64,000 nt of DNA from Eublepharis macularius (Eukaryota; Chordata; Lepidosauria; Squamata; Eublepharidae): contig NC_072791.1 of NCBI RefSeq assembly GCF_028583425.1, positions 194,718,311 through 194,782,310 of the forward strand. The letters run 5' to 3'. Of the stretch, positions 11,456-22,064 are shown piece by piece. The notes beneath the pieces are model-generated. The model searched no databases. It was not told where the DNA came from and was given only the letters and a program-made list of their open reading frames with translations. The first letter of the stretch is position 1. Every line of letters begins with the position of its first letter. The position numbers and the translations under genes were made by a program.

Positions 11456-11861
11456 TTGTGCAAAAATTCCCCATTCACCCTCATCTTCCCAACTTTAATA
11501 TTAAGGATTTCTAGGCAAATGAATGTGAAATAGTTTGTACAGCTGAAATATGCTATAAACAACTCTGAAGCACACATTAGTTTCCATGTATTATTAATGG
11601 GATGATTATATTGTTATGTTGTATTATTCCAAGAATTATCAGGACACAATTAAAAAAGGAAATACTAATGAAATATGTCACGTAGCCTATTATTACATAC
11701 CTGCCACTGTACCAATTAGCTTCACTTTGCAAAATGGAGGCATACGTTTGTCTGAAATATATGCAAAAGCATAAAAATGGCTGCAGGCCTGGGTGAATAA
11801 CACCAAAGAGTCACACAGAGATCATGCTGCAAGAAAGGTATTCAAATATCTCAGGACTTTT

Positions 11862-12065
11862 GAATTATTTGGTGGTGGTGGAGAGTGCCATCAAGTCATA
11901 GCTGACTGGTGGGGTTTTCATGGCAAGAGACTAACAGAGACAGTTTTCCATTGTCTACCCTTGCAACGCCAGTCTTAGTTAGAGGTATCCTATCCAATCG
12001 GTCTAAGTAAGACCGACCCTGCTTAGCAGCCAAGATGTGATAAGATCTGGCTTTCTTGGGCTACC
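11862..12065 (-). repeat. 5S rRNA-derived SINE, reverse orientation
   Basis: The Bov-B-like tail comes first (GTGCCATCAAGTCATAGCTG), and the 5S-like head is reversed at the right (GACCGACCCTGCTTAGCAGC). The middle is diverged. Confidence 0.75.
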
Positions 12066-13044
12066 AGGGTCACAGATTATTGAGGCATATCCAGTTAATC
12101 AAATTGTGCATTTCCATTTTTGCATTTGTGGGAAAGTCCAATAAGTCTCAATAAATAAGTCCACATGTCACTGGAGAGAGGAAATAGCCATATTCACACA
12201 TGAAACTGCCACATACTGAGCAGACCATCAATCTATTAAACTTCATATAGTCTGCTTCAGTGATTTTCAACCCTGGTGGTTAACAGGATTTTGTGGAATC
12301 TCTGTTGCTGGTGAAGCTACAAATAAAGCACAGCAGCAATGGGGCCTCCCCATAGCAGATTTCTCTGCAGTTTCCCTGCCCCAATCCCCTGGAAATAGCC
12401 AGCCCCCTTCCCCCAGTCCACAAGGGCTTTTGTATATTTTTTAAATTAGTACTTGAGTATACCATTGTAGCTATATAGGTTTGCAGAATCTATGAAATTC
12501 CAACTTTCATTCTTAAAAAAGTCTCTAACCCGTTCCTTTGCAGAGATATGCCTTTCCCCATATATCTTCATAAGAGAAAGGGCTAGTGCCTTGCTTTTTT
12601 AAAAAATGAAAGCTGAGAATTCAGAGAAGCTTTGACACCTATTGCTTCAATGGCATATTGATAGCATGATATTTGAATGCTGACTTTCAAAAAAGCCCCG
12701 ATAGCAGGGGGTGAAATGGGTGCTGTAGAGACAGAATAAAGGAAAATGGGTTCCATGTGGGCTGGAAAATCCCTACCCACATGACAGCTACCCAGGATTT
12801 ACTACAATCTTTGGAGCAAAGCAGGTTTGAGAAAGATCAGAGAAAGGCTGGGGAAAACCTCAGACATAATGAGATGCTGTATGAAGGCAAGAAAAACCCT
12901 GCATCCCAAAAGGATTAAACTGATGACAAGGGCGGAAATGTCCCTATACTCAGAACCATCTGTAACCCTTAGCATGGAACCCACTGAAGTTTAGTCATAT
13001 AATAGGAAGTCACATTAAACTACATTCATGTGACTTTGGATATA
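12066..13044. other. No gene recognised
   Basis: Intergenic DNA. The frames near 12583-12984 have no family resemblance. Confidence 0.4.
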
Positions 13045-13452
13045 GAGTTGCTAGGTCTCCTTACCCTCCCAATGGGAGGGTGGAGGATCCAGCACTTACC
13101 TTCTGAATCCCCCCGTGAGCATGAAAAGCAACTGTATGCTCCTGGCATGGCGCAATGACATCACTTCCAGAAGTGACGTCATCATGTAGTCCCCAGGAGT
13201 GCTCCTGTGCTTTGCACTGGGCCAATTTGGGCCCCAAACAGTCCTATTCTTTAAGATTCGGCCTGGTGTGAAGCACAGGGGCCCTCCTGGGTCCTGTGCG
13301 ATGGTGCCACTCCTGGGAGTGACATCACATCATGCTGGGAGTGCTCTGCAGGATCCCCTGCCTTTTCCACCCACTGGAAAGGTGGGTGGTGGCAGAGGGA
13401 GGAGGCTGGGAGTGGAGGATCCCTTGCCCCCACCGGGGGACCAGCAACCCTG
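13045..13452. mobile_element. GC-rich MITE with GTTGCTAGG / CCAGCAACC termini
   Basis: The left end GTTGCTAGGTCTCCTTACCC and right end GGGGGACCAGCAACCCTG are imperfect inverted termini. It contains CACTTCCAGAAGTGACGTCA and GGGCCAATTTGGGCCCCAAA, motifs shared with 56200-56776. A possible target duplication (tttggata / tttggaat) is imperfect. Confidence 0.55.
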
Positions 13453-14933
13453 CTTTGGAATGAAGTGACAGGAAGCGGAGAAGCCAGAGGGGTGGCCTTT
13501 CAGCTCAGGCAATCCATGCCATGTTGGAGGACGGAATGGAAAGACAGGGTGGGTGCGGCTGACCAGACTTTGCTAGGCAAGTGGACTTGCCTGGGCTAAA
13601 AAAGAACCCTCTACCCTCATGAGCCCTGCTGTTTAGCTTCACATGTGCCAAAAGGCAGGAGGAGGTCATTTACAAGTGTTTCTTCTTCCTTTTGTTAAAT
13701 TTACATAATTATATTTCTTGAGTCCCCCAAGTATGCCAAAACTTCTACTTTGCCTGTTGGTAGTCCCATTTGCTGCCCTACTGCTAGTGGCAGTGAACCA
13801 CATGAACCTGTAAAGAGAGGTCTGCAAAAAGCCTTTTATTTGAGAACAGGAACAAACCTAACATAAACCAAAATTCACAGAGAGACACACAGAGACACAC
13901 ACATACAAAAAAGTTTCACAGCTGTGGACCCACAACTCTTATCAACCTAGGAAGCTGACGAGTTGTCAGTGTCATATGCATTTTCAGCACACATTACATA
14001 CCACAACGGAAAAAAGAACTCGGACGTAAGGGCAGTGATAAATCACACGGGTTTTTTTAATCTCTTGAGCTTAGATTGGAACTGCAAGTTCACTTGTTTA
14101 TCTAACCACACTGTCTGTTTGATTAGAAACTCTGGTTTAGGACAGAACACGAGATTTGCAATCTCTGGTGTCATATGTGACAAGCATTTTCCAAGACAAC
14201 GAACATCTTACAAAGGAAGAGAAATGCATTATAATAAACTGGCCACATCAGAATGAATGATCCATTTTATTCCTGTCTATTGGATTCTGGTGTTTTCGTA
14301 AGTAACACATCCCCCCCACCCCCGAATTTAGGGCTGGTGTGAAATCTTATTAGCCTAATGATACTTGTAACCATCATACCAGCCTACTTCTGGCAAGTGC
14401 TTGGATCGGCCAGAAAGTTGTCTATAAGTTAGTAAGCCATGCTGAGTTGTCCCTGAGTGTTCTCTGGCCTTTGATTGGCAACTATATTTTTTAAAAATTC
14501 CACAGACAAATAATTCAGTCTCTTTTGGAATTGTTAGGCTATTAGAATTAGAAATGTCTCCAAAAAAGCAAATACTCCCCAACAACGTGCCCCCGTATTG
14601 AAACACCACTTGGGAATGGAGACTCAGAAAATACAGAGATGCTAAAAAGGTTTCAAATAAAAGATGGAAATAGTGTGTTTGGAGATCTAATAGCAGCAGA
14701 AGAAACCAGCCTCATCAGAAAATGACCCCCAGAGGCCTGGCAACCATTTGAGGAATTCTGATGGAGAATCTGATCATACTGATATGAGAAAGAGGCTGAA
14801 GGAAAACATAAATAATAGCAGCCATGAAGCTGGGTGACCTAAAGAGGGCTAGGTATTAAATCAGTGCTAAATCCAATGGACCATACTATAAAGCTTACTG
14901 AAAGACTTATGAAGCAGTTGTGACTAGAGGTGG
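13453..14933. other. No gene recognised
   Basis: No splice-flanked coding frame, RNA gene or named repeat recognised. Confidence 0.4.
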
Positions 14934-15235
14934 GCACGGACTGGGAAAAACCCACAGGCTGTGGGTCCGTGGCATTTCACGGACCACGAATTTTTCACAG
15001 TCCCAAAGGCTCTGTCAGTTTCACCTCCCCTTCTAGGAGATGAAAAGTAACAAACCCTCTAAAGAGGGATCTCCCCTGGCTCTGCGGAGAGGGGAAACTG
15101 ACAGAGCCTTCAGATCTCTTTTAAAACTCAGCTTCCTGGTTAACATTGTGACTCGCTTCACGTGCATGTTCCCATGTAATTCGTCTCTTGTAGCTTGGCT
15201 CTCAGGGCACCCTAGGCCACTCAAAGAGGCAGTCA
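14934..15235. mobile_element. Fragment of a non-autonomous DNA transposon
   Basis: The left end, TAGAGGTGGGCACGGACTGG, resembles the TAGACATGGGCACGAA terminus of hAT family C (29332-30078). The right part (GACAGAGCCTTCAGATCTCT, CTTCCTGGTTAACATTGTGA, TTGTAGCTTGGCTCT) is shared with 41830-42050. Exact boundaries are unclear, and two elements may be fused. Confidence 0.45.
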
Positions 15236-15249
15236 TCTACCCCCTGCTT

Positions 15250-16340
15250 TAAAAAATCCATCCCTACATAAAGGAGATGTGGCCAGTTATCACCCTGTCT
15301 CTAATTTGCCCTTTCTTGGAAATTTAATTGAGAAAGCAGTAGCTGACCAACTCCAAGCCTTCTTGGATAGCTTATGCGCTCTAGACACTTTGTGGCCTGG
15401 GTTCAGGCCAGGCTACGGGACAGAGATTGTGGCCTTTTTTGCACGGATGGTTTTTGCCATGTTTGGTCCCTTACTTCTTCAGGTTTTCTTCTGAATTCCG
15501 AACGATTAATTCCCCCTTCCGATTTCAGTGCGGCGTTTCAAGGGTTCTCTTCCGAGTTTTCTGCCAGCACTTTTTCTGCATGGGGAGAAAACTTGGAAGA
15601 GAACCCTTGAAACACCACATTGAATCCTGAAGAGGGAATTAATCATCCAGAATTCAGAAGAAAACCCGAAAAGGTATGGGGCCAAATGCAGCAAAAATCA
15701 CCTGTGCAAGAAAGGATGGTGCTAGCGGCTTTAGTTGATATTCTCTGTCTGAATTTAGACAAAGACTCGTACCTCTGTTGCTCCTACTGGATTTATCTGC
15801 TGCCTTTGGTGCAACAGAACATGCTATCTTGTTGAAACGTTTGGAGGCAGAAGTATCAAGGGATGTGCCTTGGATTGGTTTTAATCATTCCTAAGGAATG
15901 AACTCAAGAGGTTGCTATTGGAGACCCATTATCATCAGTGTAGAATTTGTCTTGTTGGGTTCCCTAGGGTTCAGTCATATCCCCCATGCTATTCAGTCTT
16001 ACAAAGCTCTTAGGAGAAATCATTCAGTTTTGGAATTGGCTCTATCGGCACCTAGCTGTTTCTCTCTAGCCACATCTCCTGGGGACACAATAGATGTCTT
16101 GAGCCTCTGCGTGGTTAAATGGCTGAGAGTGAACAAATTGAACCCAAGCCCTGGAAAAAGTGCGCTAACGCTAATTGGGAGGCCTGAGGTCTTGAAGGAC
16201 ATTGTGCTTCCCACTTTTGATGGGGTTCAGCTGACCCTTGCTGCCTTGGTCAGCCTAGGGGTTATATTGGACCCAGCATTACTACTGGAGAAGCAAACTA
16301 ATATAGCCATTAAAAAAAACATTTCATCCATCTTAATTTA
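15250..16340 (+). pseudogene. L2-like LINE reverse transcriptase relic, interrupted
   Basis: Two blocks resemble the L2/CR1-type reverse transcriptase: YHPVSNLPFLGNLIEKAVAD with WPGFRPGYGTE at 15280-15430, and VNKLNPSPGK with LPTFDGVQLTLAALVSLGVI at 15717-16320. Several frameshifts and stops occur. A palindromic MITE (15433-15715) splits the block just after the GFRPGYGTE motif. No endonuclease domain is visible. Confidence 0.75.
15433..15715. mobile_element. Palindromic MITE inside the L2 relic
   Basis: Its ends, CCTTTTTTGCACGGATGG and GTGCAAGAAAGG, are inverted. Long inner arms follow (AGGTTTTCTTCTGAATTC / GAATTCAGAAGAAAACCC, and GTTTCAAGGGTTCTCTTCC / GGAAGAGAACCCTTGAAAC). LINE coding resemblance resumes on both sides, which supports insertion. 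No clear target duplication. Confidence 0.7.
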
Positions 16341-17559
16341 ACCTGGAAGATGACTACCTTAACTCAGCTGATCTGGGCACTTGGAGTCATGCCGTGGTAA
16401 CATTGCATTACAGTAGACTAGTCTCACACACACACACCCAAATCAACTCAGGAATTCCAGGTTATTTACCCCTGGTGTCCTAATGTTATGAACGTGTCAG
16501 CATACATGATGTGTGCACTTAAATGTGCCAGGCCTTTACCTGAGCCACATGAAACTGCCTTATAGCAAGTTGGGGGCTGTCAAGTAATTTCTACTCTGAT
16601 AGGCAGCAGCTGCCCAGGATCTCTGGAGGAGGTCTTTCACATTCTTTTAACCACTTAATCCTTTTAACCAGAGATGCCAGTGATCGTCTACGTGCCAAGC
16701 AGATGTTCTCCCACTGAGCTACAGCCCCCACCACAGGTCCCACAACCTCTTACGAGTGAGGAAAGAAACACGTCTCTTAGGCTGTCCATCCCTGTTATCC
16801 CCAGCTGCTCCCTTAACCGACAAGAGCATAGTTTTATAAGGGCCTCCTAAATATCAGTAGGATTTGGGAAAGTCTTCAGCGATCGGCACTCAAAACATTG
16901 TGTTCAGTTTTGCTTGGGAGTCCTCAACCAGCTTTTGTCAGGCACTTGCCTGGAGTTCATCAGGAAAGACAATCCGTCAAGCAATTAGTGACAGCTCCGA
17001 GGGAACCGAGACTACGGAAAAATGTAACCATGGCAGGGAGCTGTCAAGTATTTGGTAGGTGGAATGTCGAACTGTGCCACTCCCACGATATGATGATCGT
17101 AAGCACAAGAATGTAACAGATGGCTGACTCGTGCATTTCACCTCCCTTCTCCTATATGCACCAACTTGGCATACTAGAAATTTTTTTGAGGACGTTTTAA
17201 ATTCCAGCTCAAAGAACTGGCATGATTCAAGCTGCTTGTCAAATACAGTGGAAAGCAATTCCAAGCAGTTTGGTAGGACTCTGGGACACTTAAGAGCACT
17301 ACGGTTCAGTAAAAGGATTGGGAACCTCTGCTCCATTGACAAGGCACCTAATAACCCCAGCCTGCAACAGCTTAACACTGTGCAGTGCTAAGAGCTCAAA
17401 TGGATGAAAGGTCAAGCATCTCTGTCCATTCATAAAATGCAGACTGCAGGTTCATGCATCCTCAATTTGCCTCAGGATCATGCTGGGAAGGGGAAAGGAG
17501 TTTAACTCTTCAGCTTCCTTTTGGTTTCGCTATTTGTAAGCCCCTGCTAAAAGCCCTCC
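16341..17559. other. No gene; one SINE-like segment
   Basis: About 16540-16735 resembles a reversed tRNA-derived SINE: it opens with an ACATGAAACTGCCTTATAG type end and closes with TGTTCTCCCACTGAGCTACA. The rest (16740-17559), including the frames near 16864-17391, is unrecognised. Confidence 0.4.
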
Positions 17560-17635
17560 TCTCCCAAACCCCGCCCTCTCCAGGCCCCATCTCCCAAATC
17601 TCCAGGAATTTCACAATCTGGAGGTGGCAACCCTA
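17560..17635. repeat. Fragment of the 'gattgccaac' reptile repeat
   Basis: CTCCCAAATCTCCAGGAATT, then TCTGGAGGTGGCAACCCTA, is one end of the repeat seen in full at 35795-36007. Confidence 0.6.
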
Positions 17636-18021
17636 CCAGGGACAGACCTCCTCCAGGCATGCTAGTCATCCTACATCACATACGAGTCTCAGGTAACAGT
17701 GTTGTAAACACCAGGATCGTGTAAGGACAGGTCGTTGTTTTCAGTCCAATGATGCAAGAGTTTTATTTTGAGCATGTTTTTCATTTAAAAAGGGCTCTCC
17801 TTAGTTGCCTGTTGCATGCACCTTATTACTTTATTATGCAAAGCTAAAAGGAGGAAGAGGGAAGTGGCCAAACCAAAGGTTCCTTTCAGCTAGATTTTTA
17901 ATAGCTTCTTGGAGGAAGAAGCCTGCATAAATGGAAGGAAGGGGATTAAAATGCACATTTTATTGGGAAAAATCAGAATCCACACTTGGGCTTCAATTTA
18001 AAGGAGCAATATATATGCATA

Positions 18022-18560
18022 CAGGGCTTTTTCTGGGAAAAGAGGTGGTGGAATTCTCAAGAGGGAAATGAGGGAGAAACACCTGTGAAAGCCCCCCTTC
18101 TCCTGCCACTTGCCGCCGGCATCACCCGATGCATCTTGCAGAGATCAGTTCTCCTGGAGGAAATGGCCGTTTTGGAAGGGGGATTTAGAAGGGAGTGTGC
18201 AAGTTTATAAAGTAAAGCACCCCTTTCCGTGGAGCTTGCAAGCCACAGGGCAAGGAGTGCTTTAACTTTAAAACCCTGGCACTTGCTTCAGCTGACCAGC
18301 AGAGAGCCTCCTGTTAGCTGAAGCAAGCCATGGAGGTTTAGTGCACTCCTTTCTGCGGAGCTTCCAAGCCAAGCAGAAAGGGGCGCTTTAACTTTTAAAT
18401 TTGCACACACCCTTCCAAATCCCCCTTCCAAAATGGCCATTTCCTCCAGGGGAACTGATCTCTGTCTGGAGATTGGTGGGGGGGGGGCACAGGACACGTG
18501 ACTGTTTTCGAGAGGTGCCGGAACTCCGTTCCCACGCGTTCCTGCTGAAAAAAAGCCCTG
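18022..18560. mobile_element. Non-autonomous hAT element, family A, long variant
   Basis: The left end is CAGGGCTTTTTCTGGGAAAA followed by GAGGTGGTGGAATTC; the right end is GAACTCCGTTCCC followed by CTGCTGAAAAAAAGCCCTG. The inside is a large imperfect inverted repeat (GGAAATGGCCGTTTTGGAAG near 18160 against CTTCCAAAATGGCCATTTCC near 18426). No matching 8-bp flanks were found. Confidence 0.7.
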
Positions 18561-20269
18561 CATCATTCATCCATCAGCACTGTGAAGCAGTGTGGCGAGG
18601 GGGAAGAAGAAACTTTGGTTTTCCTCCAACTCTGCTTTTGTCAGCGTAAAGAAAAGCGGAGGGACTTTTAGCCCCTTTTCTACAGCTCCACATGTCCTTC
18701 CTTGGGTGAATTACCTCAATGTACCTCTGACTGCAAATCTGGTCATACAGCCATGTCGGAATGGGTCTTTAAACCTTCCCCATTTCCTGATGAGAATTGC
18801 CACACACAAGCTGATTTTACAGATCGCTACCCCTTAATTTTGTGCATCAGAGAAGTTTGCTTGGATGGAAAAGGAAAAAAGGGAGCCATAATAGTAAAGA
18901 AATGGCTCCTATAGGACAATAAAGCCTGAGAGACTTGGTGCAAGAGTCTCTCTCTACTCTCCTTGGCATAATCCCCAACAAAACTGCAAAGCATCTGCAT
19001 TGTAGCAAGAATGCCTTTCATAAGTTGTACATCAAACAGAAATTTACACTCATTTCAGCTTCTTTTTTATTTATTTGCTATCCAGCTGATTCCAAGCATT
19101 TAGAAGGTTTGCAATAAAATATTGATTCAGATTTGGTCAAAGTTATTGAGTCAAGCCAGTATTAAAGTCACAAGCAGTCAAACATGTAAAAGAAACCCCC
19201 AGATTCCCAGTAGAATGAAAATAAGTACACATTATGAAAGAGGGTAATCTTTAAAAATAACTACGTCCCTTGAAATGCCACAGCCTAGCAAACAAAGAAG
19301 AGTTTTGTTAAAACTTTCCTAAATCCTGTATAGTAGTTCACTCACCCCGTGATTAAGTCTAGGGCGCCACCTGGTGGCCATTCTGTGTACAAGCCGCCTC
19401 TGCTTCCAAAACTGCTGTTAATTTCCAAGGTTATTCAAAGTCAAAGGGTGCCCACATTGAGCCTTCTCCCTGGTCATCTCAGACAGTCGATGTTTGCCAC
19501 ATTTATGAATTTGGCTCAAGACTTTATCAATCCAATATTAAGCTATTAAAGAAATTAAATGCATAGCCCCCTCAATGTCTAATTATAATAAATTAAAACC
19601 TGTAAATATGCTGAATCTTGAAAACATATTCCCACTAATGCATTGCTTTCAAGTCACATGACCCATCAGCAGTACTAAATCTCACGTAAACTCCTTTCAG
19701 CCAATATAATTCATTGACAGTTAGTAGGTTTCTATCAAAAACAGTGGCTTTCATATCTGTCCCACAACAACTGCCCTATATTTCCACACACCCCTCCCCA
19801 GCAATAAGGGGGAAATCATACTTTTCTGTTATCAGGCTGTTTGTAAAAATTACAAACTAACAAGCAGAGAACCCAGAAAGGGGGGGATTCCTTTCCCCCG
19901 CCCCCATTTCCTCTTTCCTTTCCCTGAAAGCTCCCATTGTCTCTTTTCCTGCTTCCTTCATTCCTTTGCACCAACAGCCAATCTACCTTTATCTGCTCCC
20001 CTGCCTTGAGCTTTCCCTCATTCTCTTAGGCTGGCAGCCTCTACCCTGGAAAACTATCACCTAGTCGTGCAGTGCCAGCCACTAGGCCAGGCCCAGTTGC
20101 ACGGTGAGTAACTCGCAAGAACTTGCAGGGAGCCGCCTCATTTCCCCCACGTATCCCCTTCTCCACAGTATCTCCTCTTGCCCTGTTCCTAGCAACCCCA
20201 TATCCACAACCTTTCCATTTCCTCCTCTCCTTCCCACCCCCAACCAACCTATCTTTTATCAGATTAACT
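18561..20269. other. No gene recognised
   Basis: AT-rich in the middle and pyrimidine-rich at 19880-20230. No exon or named repeat recognised. Confidence 0.4.
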
Positions 20270-20465
20270 GGCCCGAGGCAGGTTGCCAAGTCCAAAGTGG
20301 GAAATTCCTGGAGATTTGGGGGAGTGGAGCCTGAGGGGAGTGGAGTTGGGGGGGGGCGAAGGACCTCAGAGGGGTATAGTGCAGTCGGGCCCACCTGCCA
20401 AAAAAGCCATTTTCTCCCGGGGAACTGTAACCTAGAGATCAGTTGTAATTCCAGATTTCCAGCCA
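20270..20465. repeat. Reptile repeat cut off by the duplication junction
   Basis: GGCAGGTTGCCAAGTCCAAA, TTCCTGGAGATTTGGGGGAG and GTAATTCCAGATTTCCAGCC follow the repeat seen at 35795-36007. The expected terminal GGCAAC end is missing where duplication copy A starts at 20466. Confidence 0.65.
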
Positions 20466-20935
20466 CCGTTTTTGCCACTGTGAAGAGAAAATGACAGCCA
20501 ACAGAGAGACCCATGGATCATGCCTTTCCCAGGGTGCAATCTCTCTGAACCTTGGGGGGTCTTCAGAGGACAGTGAGGACTATGTCCCCTGGAAATTTGG
20601 TGGGTATCGGACATTGGGAAGGTCAGTTTGTGGGATGTCTAAAGGGCCCTGCTCCTTGCACGTGGCAGGAAAGGGCCCTTTAAACTATCAGCTGGCAGGC
20701 AGCAGGGGGGAATCCCCCCTGCTGCCTGCCAGCTGATAGTTTAAAGGGATTTTTAAAGGGCCAGGTAAGTGGGTTTGAGGGGAGGGGGGCTAAGTGGGGT
20801 GGGGGTGGTTCTGGCCCCCACGAACAACGAACATGTCCAGGAACAGTCCATGTTTGTCCATGTTCGTTGTTCGTGGATGGCACCGAACGACGAACAAGGT
20901 GTTCGGGGTTTTTCTTCCACTCGTGCCCATGTCTA
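20466..20935. mobile_element. hAT family C element, left end missing
   Basis: Equivalent to positions 29609-30078 of the complete element at the other locus. It ends TTCCACTCGTGCCCATGTCT plus A. The left inverted terminus is absent because the duplication boundary lies within the element. Confidence 0.85.
20676..20748. repeat. Perfect 73-bp palindrome inside hAT family C
   Basis: Arms of 35 bp (20676-20710 and 20714-20748) pair exactly around the loop AAT. The arms include CCCTTTAAACTATCAGCTGG and a G6/C6 run next to the loop. The same palindrome is at 29819-29891. Confidence 0.95.
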
Positions 20936-21514
20936 CTCCAGACTACTTAGATCAGTTTCTTTGGATGGAATGGCAGTTTTGGAAAGTACACTGTATGGAA
21001 TTATGCTGAACTCCCTCCCTGGGAGCCTACGGTGGCTCTTAGCAGCCCCCTGAAAGGAGCAGCATCTTGACTCAGAATGTGAGTATGAATCTACAGAAAA
21101 GGTTATCCACACAAGGATTCTTTTTAACATATTAGTGAGGTATTATGCTTGGAGGTAATCCAAAAGAATTACTTTTCTGGATAATTTTCACAGAGTAAAG
21201 AGGTTAGTTTCAAACAGAGTTAATCCTTCATGTCTTTTTACTAACGGCTAATTAAAATAAATTATAAAAAAGTCACAGTATACTTTCCTACTGTAAACTA
21301 CTCCTGGGTGGAGAACAGTCAACAACTGATATTCAGGATTTAAGAGCTGTGTCTTCCACGTAGGCTACAACTATGACTAAAATAGTAACATAAGGATTTT
21401 TTTTTCATACTTGGTATACTGCTAAGCCGCTCCTTGCTTTTCAGAATACCATATAGATGTGGATCAATGGTTCCTATCACATGCTTCATAGCAAATGCTA
21501 ATTGCAGAAGGTAG

Positions 21515-21710
21515 CTAAGGTTGCCAGTCTCTCGTTGCTGCCTAGAGATCTCCAGGAATTACAACTGATCTCCAGAGATCAGTTCACCTGGAGGAAACAG
21601 CTGCTTCGAAGGGTGGATTTTATGGCATTATGCCATGTTAAAATCCTTCCCCTCCCCCAAACCTCACCTTGCCCAGGTGCCTCCACCAAATCTCCAACCT
21701 AGAGTAGACT
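21515..21710. repeat. Copy of the 'gattgccaac' reptile repeat
   Basis: AGGTTGCCAGTCTCTCGTTG, TCTCCAGGAATTACAACTGA and CACCAAATCTCCAACCTAG follow the family at 35795-36007. It lies inside the duplication; the twin is at 30658-30853. Confidence 0.65.
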
Positions 21711-21791
21711 GACCCACATATTTCAATGCAAAACCCTGTTCTTTAGCAAAACCCTGTTCTTTAGGGCTTTCCCCCCTATTTGTCTCAAATC

Positions 21792-21970
21792 CAGGGTTTT
21801 TTTTCAGCTGGAATGCGGTGGAATGGAGTTCCGGAACCTCTTGAAAATGGTCCAATCTAAACTCCCCTATGTCTGGAGATCAGGGGGCGGGGCCACCAGC
21901 CATGTGACCATTTTCTCCGAGGGCAACCCACTGAGTTCCACCACCTCTTTTCCCAGAAAAAAAAGCCCTG
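21792..21970. mobile_element. Non-autonomous hAT element, family A
   Basis: It runs from CAGGGTTTTTTTTCAGCTGG to AAAAAAAAGCCCTG. Perfect 8-bp target duplication ctcaaatc at 21784-21791 and 21971-21978. It is shorter than other copies because the central palindrome is reduced. It inserted before the local duplication, since the copy at 30935-31113 has the same site. Confidence 0.92.
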
Positions 21971-22064
21971 CTCAAATCTATTATATTTATATCACACTGT
22001 TCTCTGAATGGTCACCCGTGTCTATCCTCTGGCCTCAAGAGGCATTCCTCTGAGCACTTCCAGA

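Larger units (their letters stand above)
20466..22064 (+). repeat. Local duplication, copy A (1599 bp)
   Basis: Matches 29609-31207 at a constant offset of 9143 bp with no gap. Six substitutions were read, at 21280, 21321, 21607, 21824, 21869 and 21919, giving about 99.6% identity; all fall in the right half. It starts inside a hAT family-C element whose left end is missing here but present at the other locus, so A looks like the derived copy. An assembly artefact cannot be excluded from sequence alone. Confidence 0.95.

Noticed and set aside
15374..15694. Mirror-like frames on both strands (GVSRVLF peptides)
   Set aside because: They are the two arms of the palindromic MITE at 15433-15715, not proteins.
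20041..20514. 157-codon minus-strand frame
   Set aside because: It runs from unique pyrimidine-rich DNA through an interspersed repeat into the duplication; no domain.
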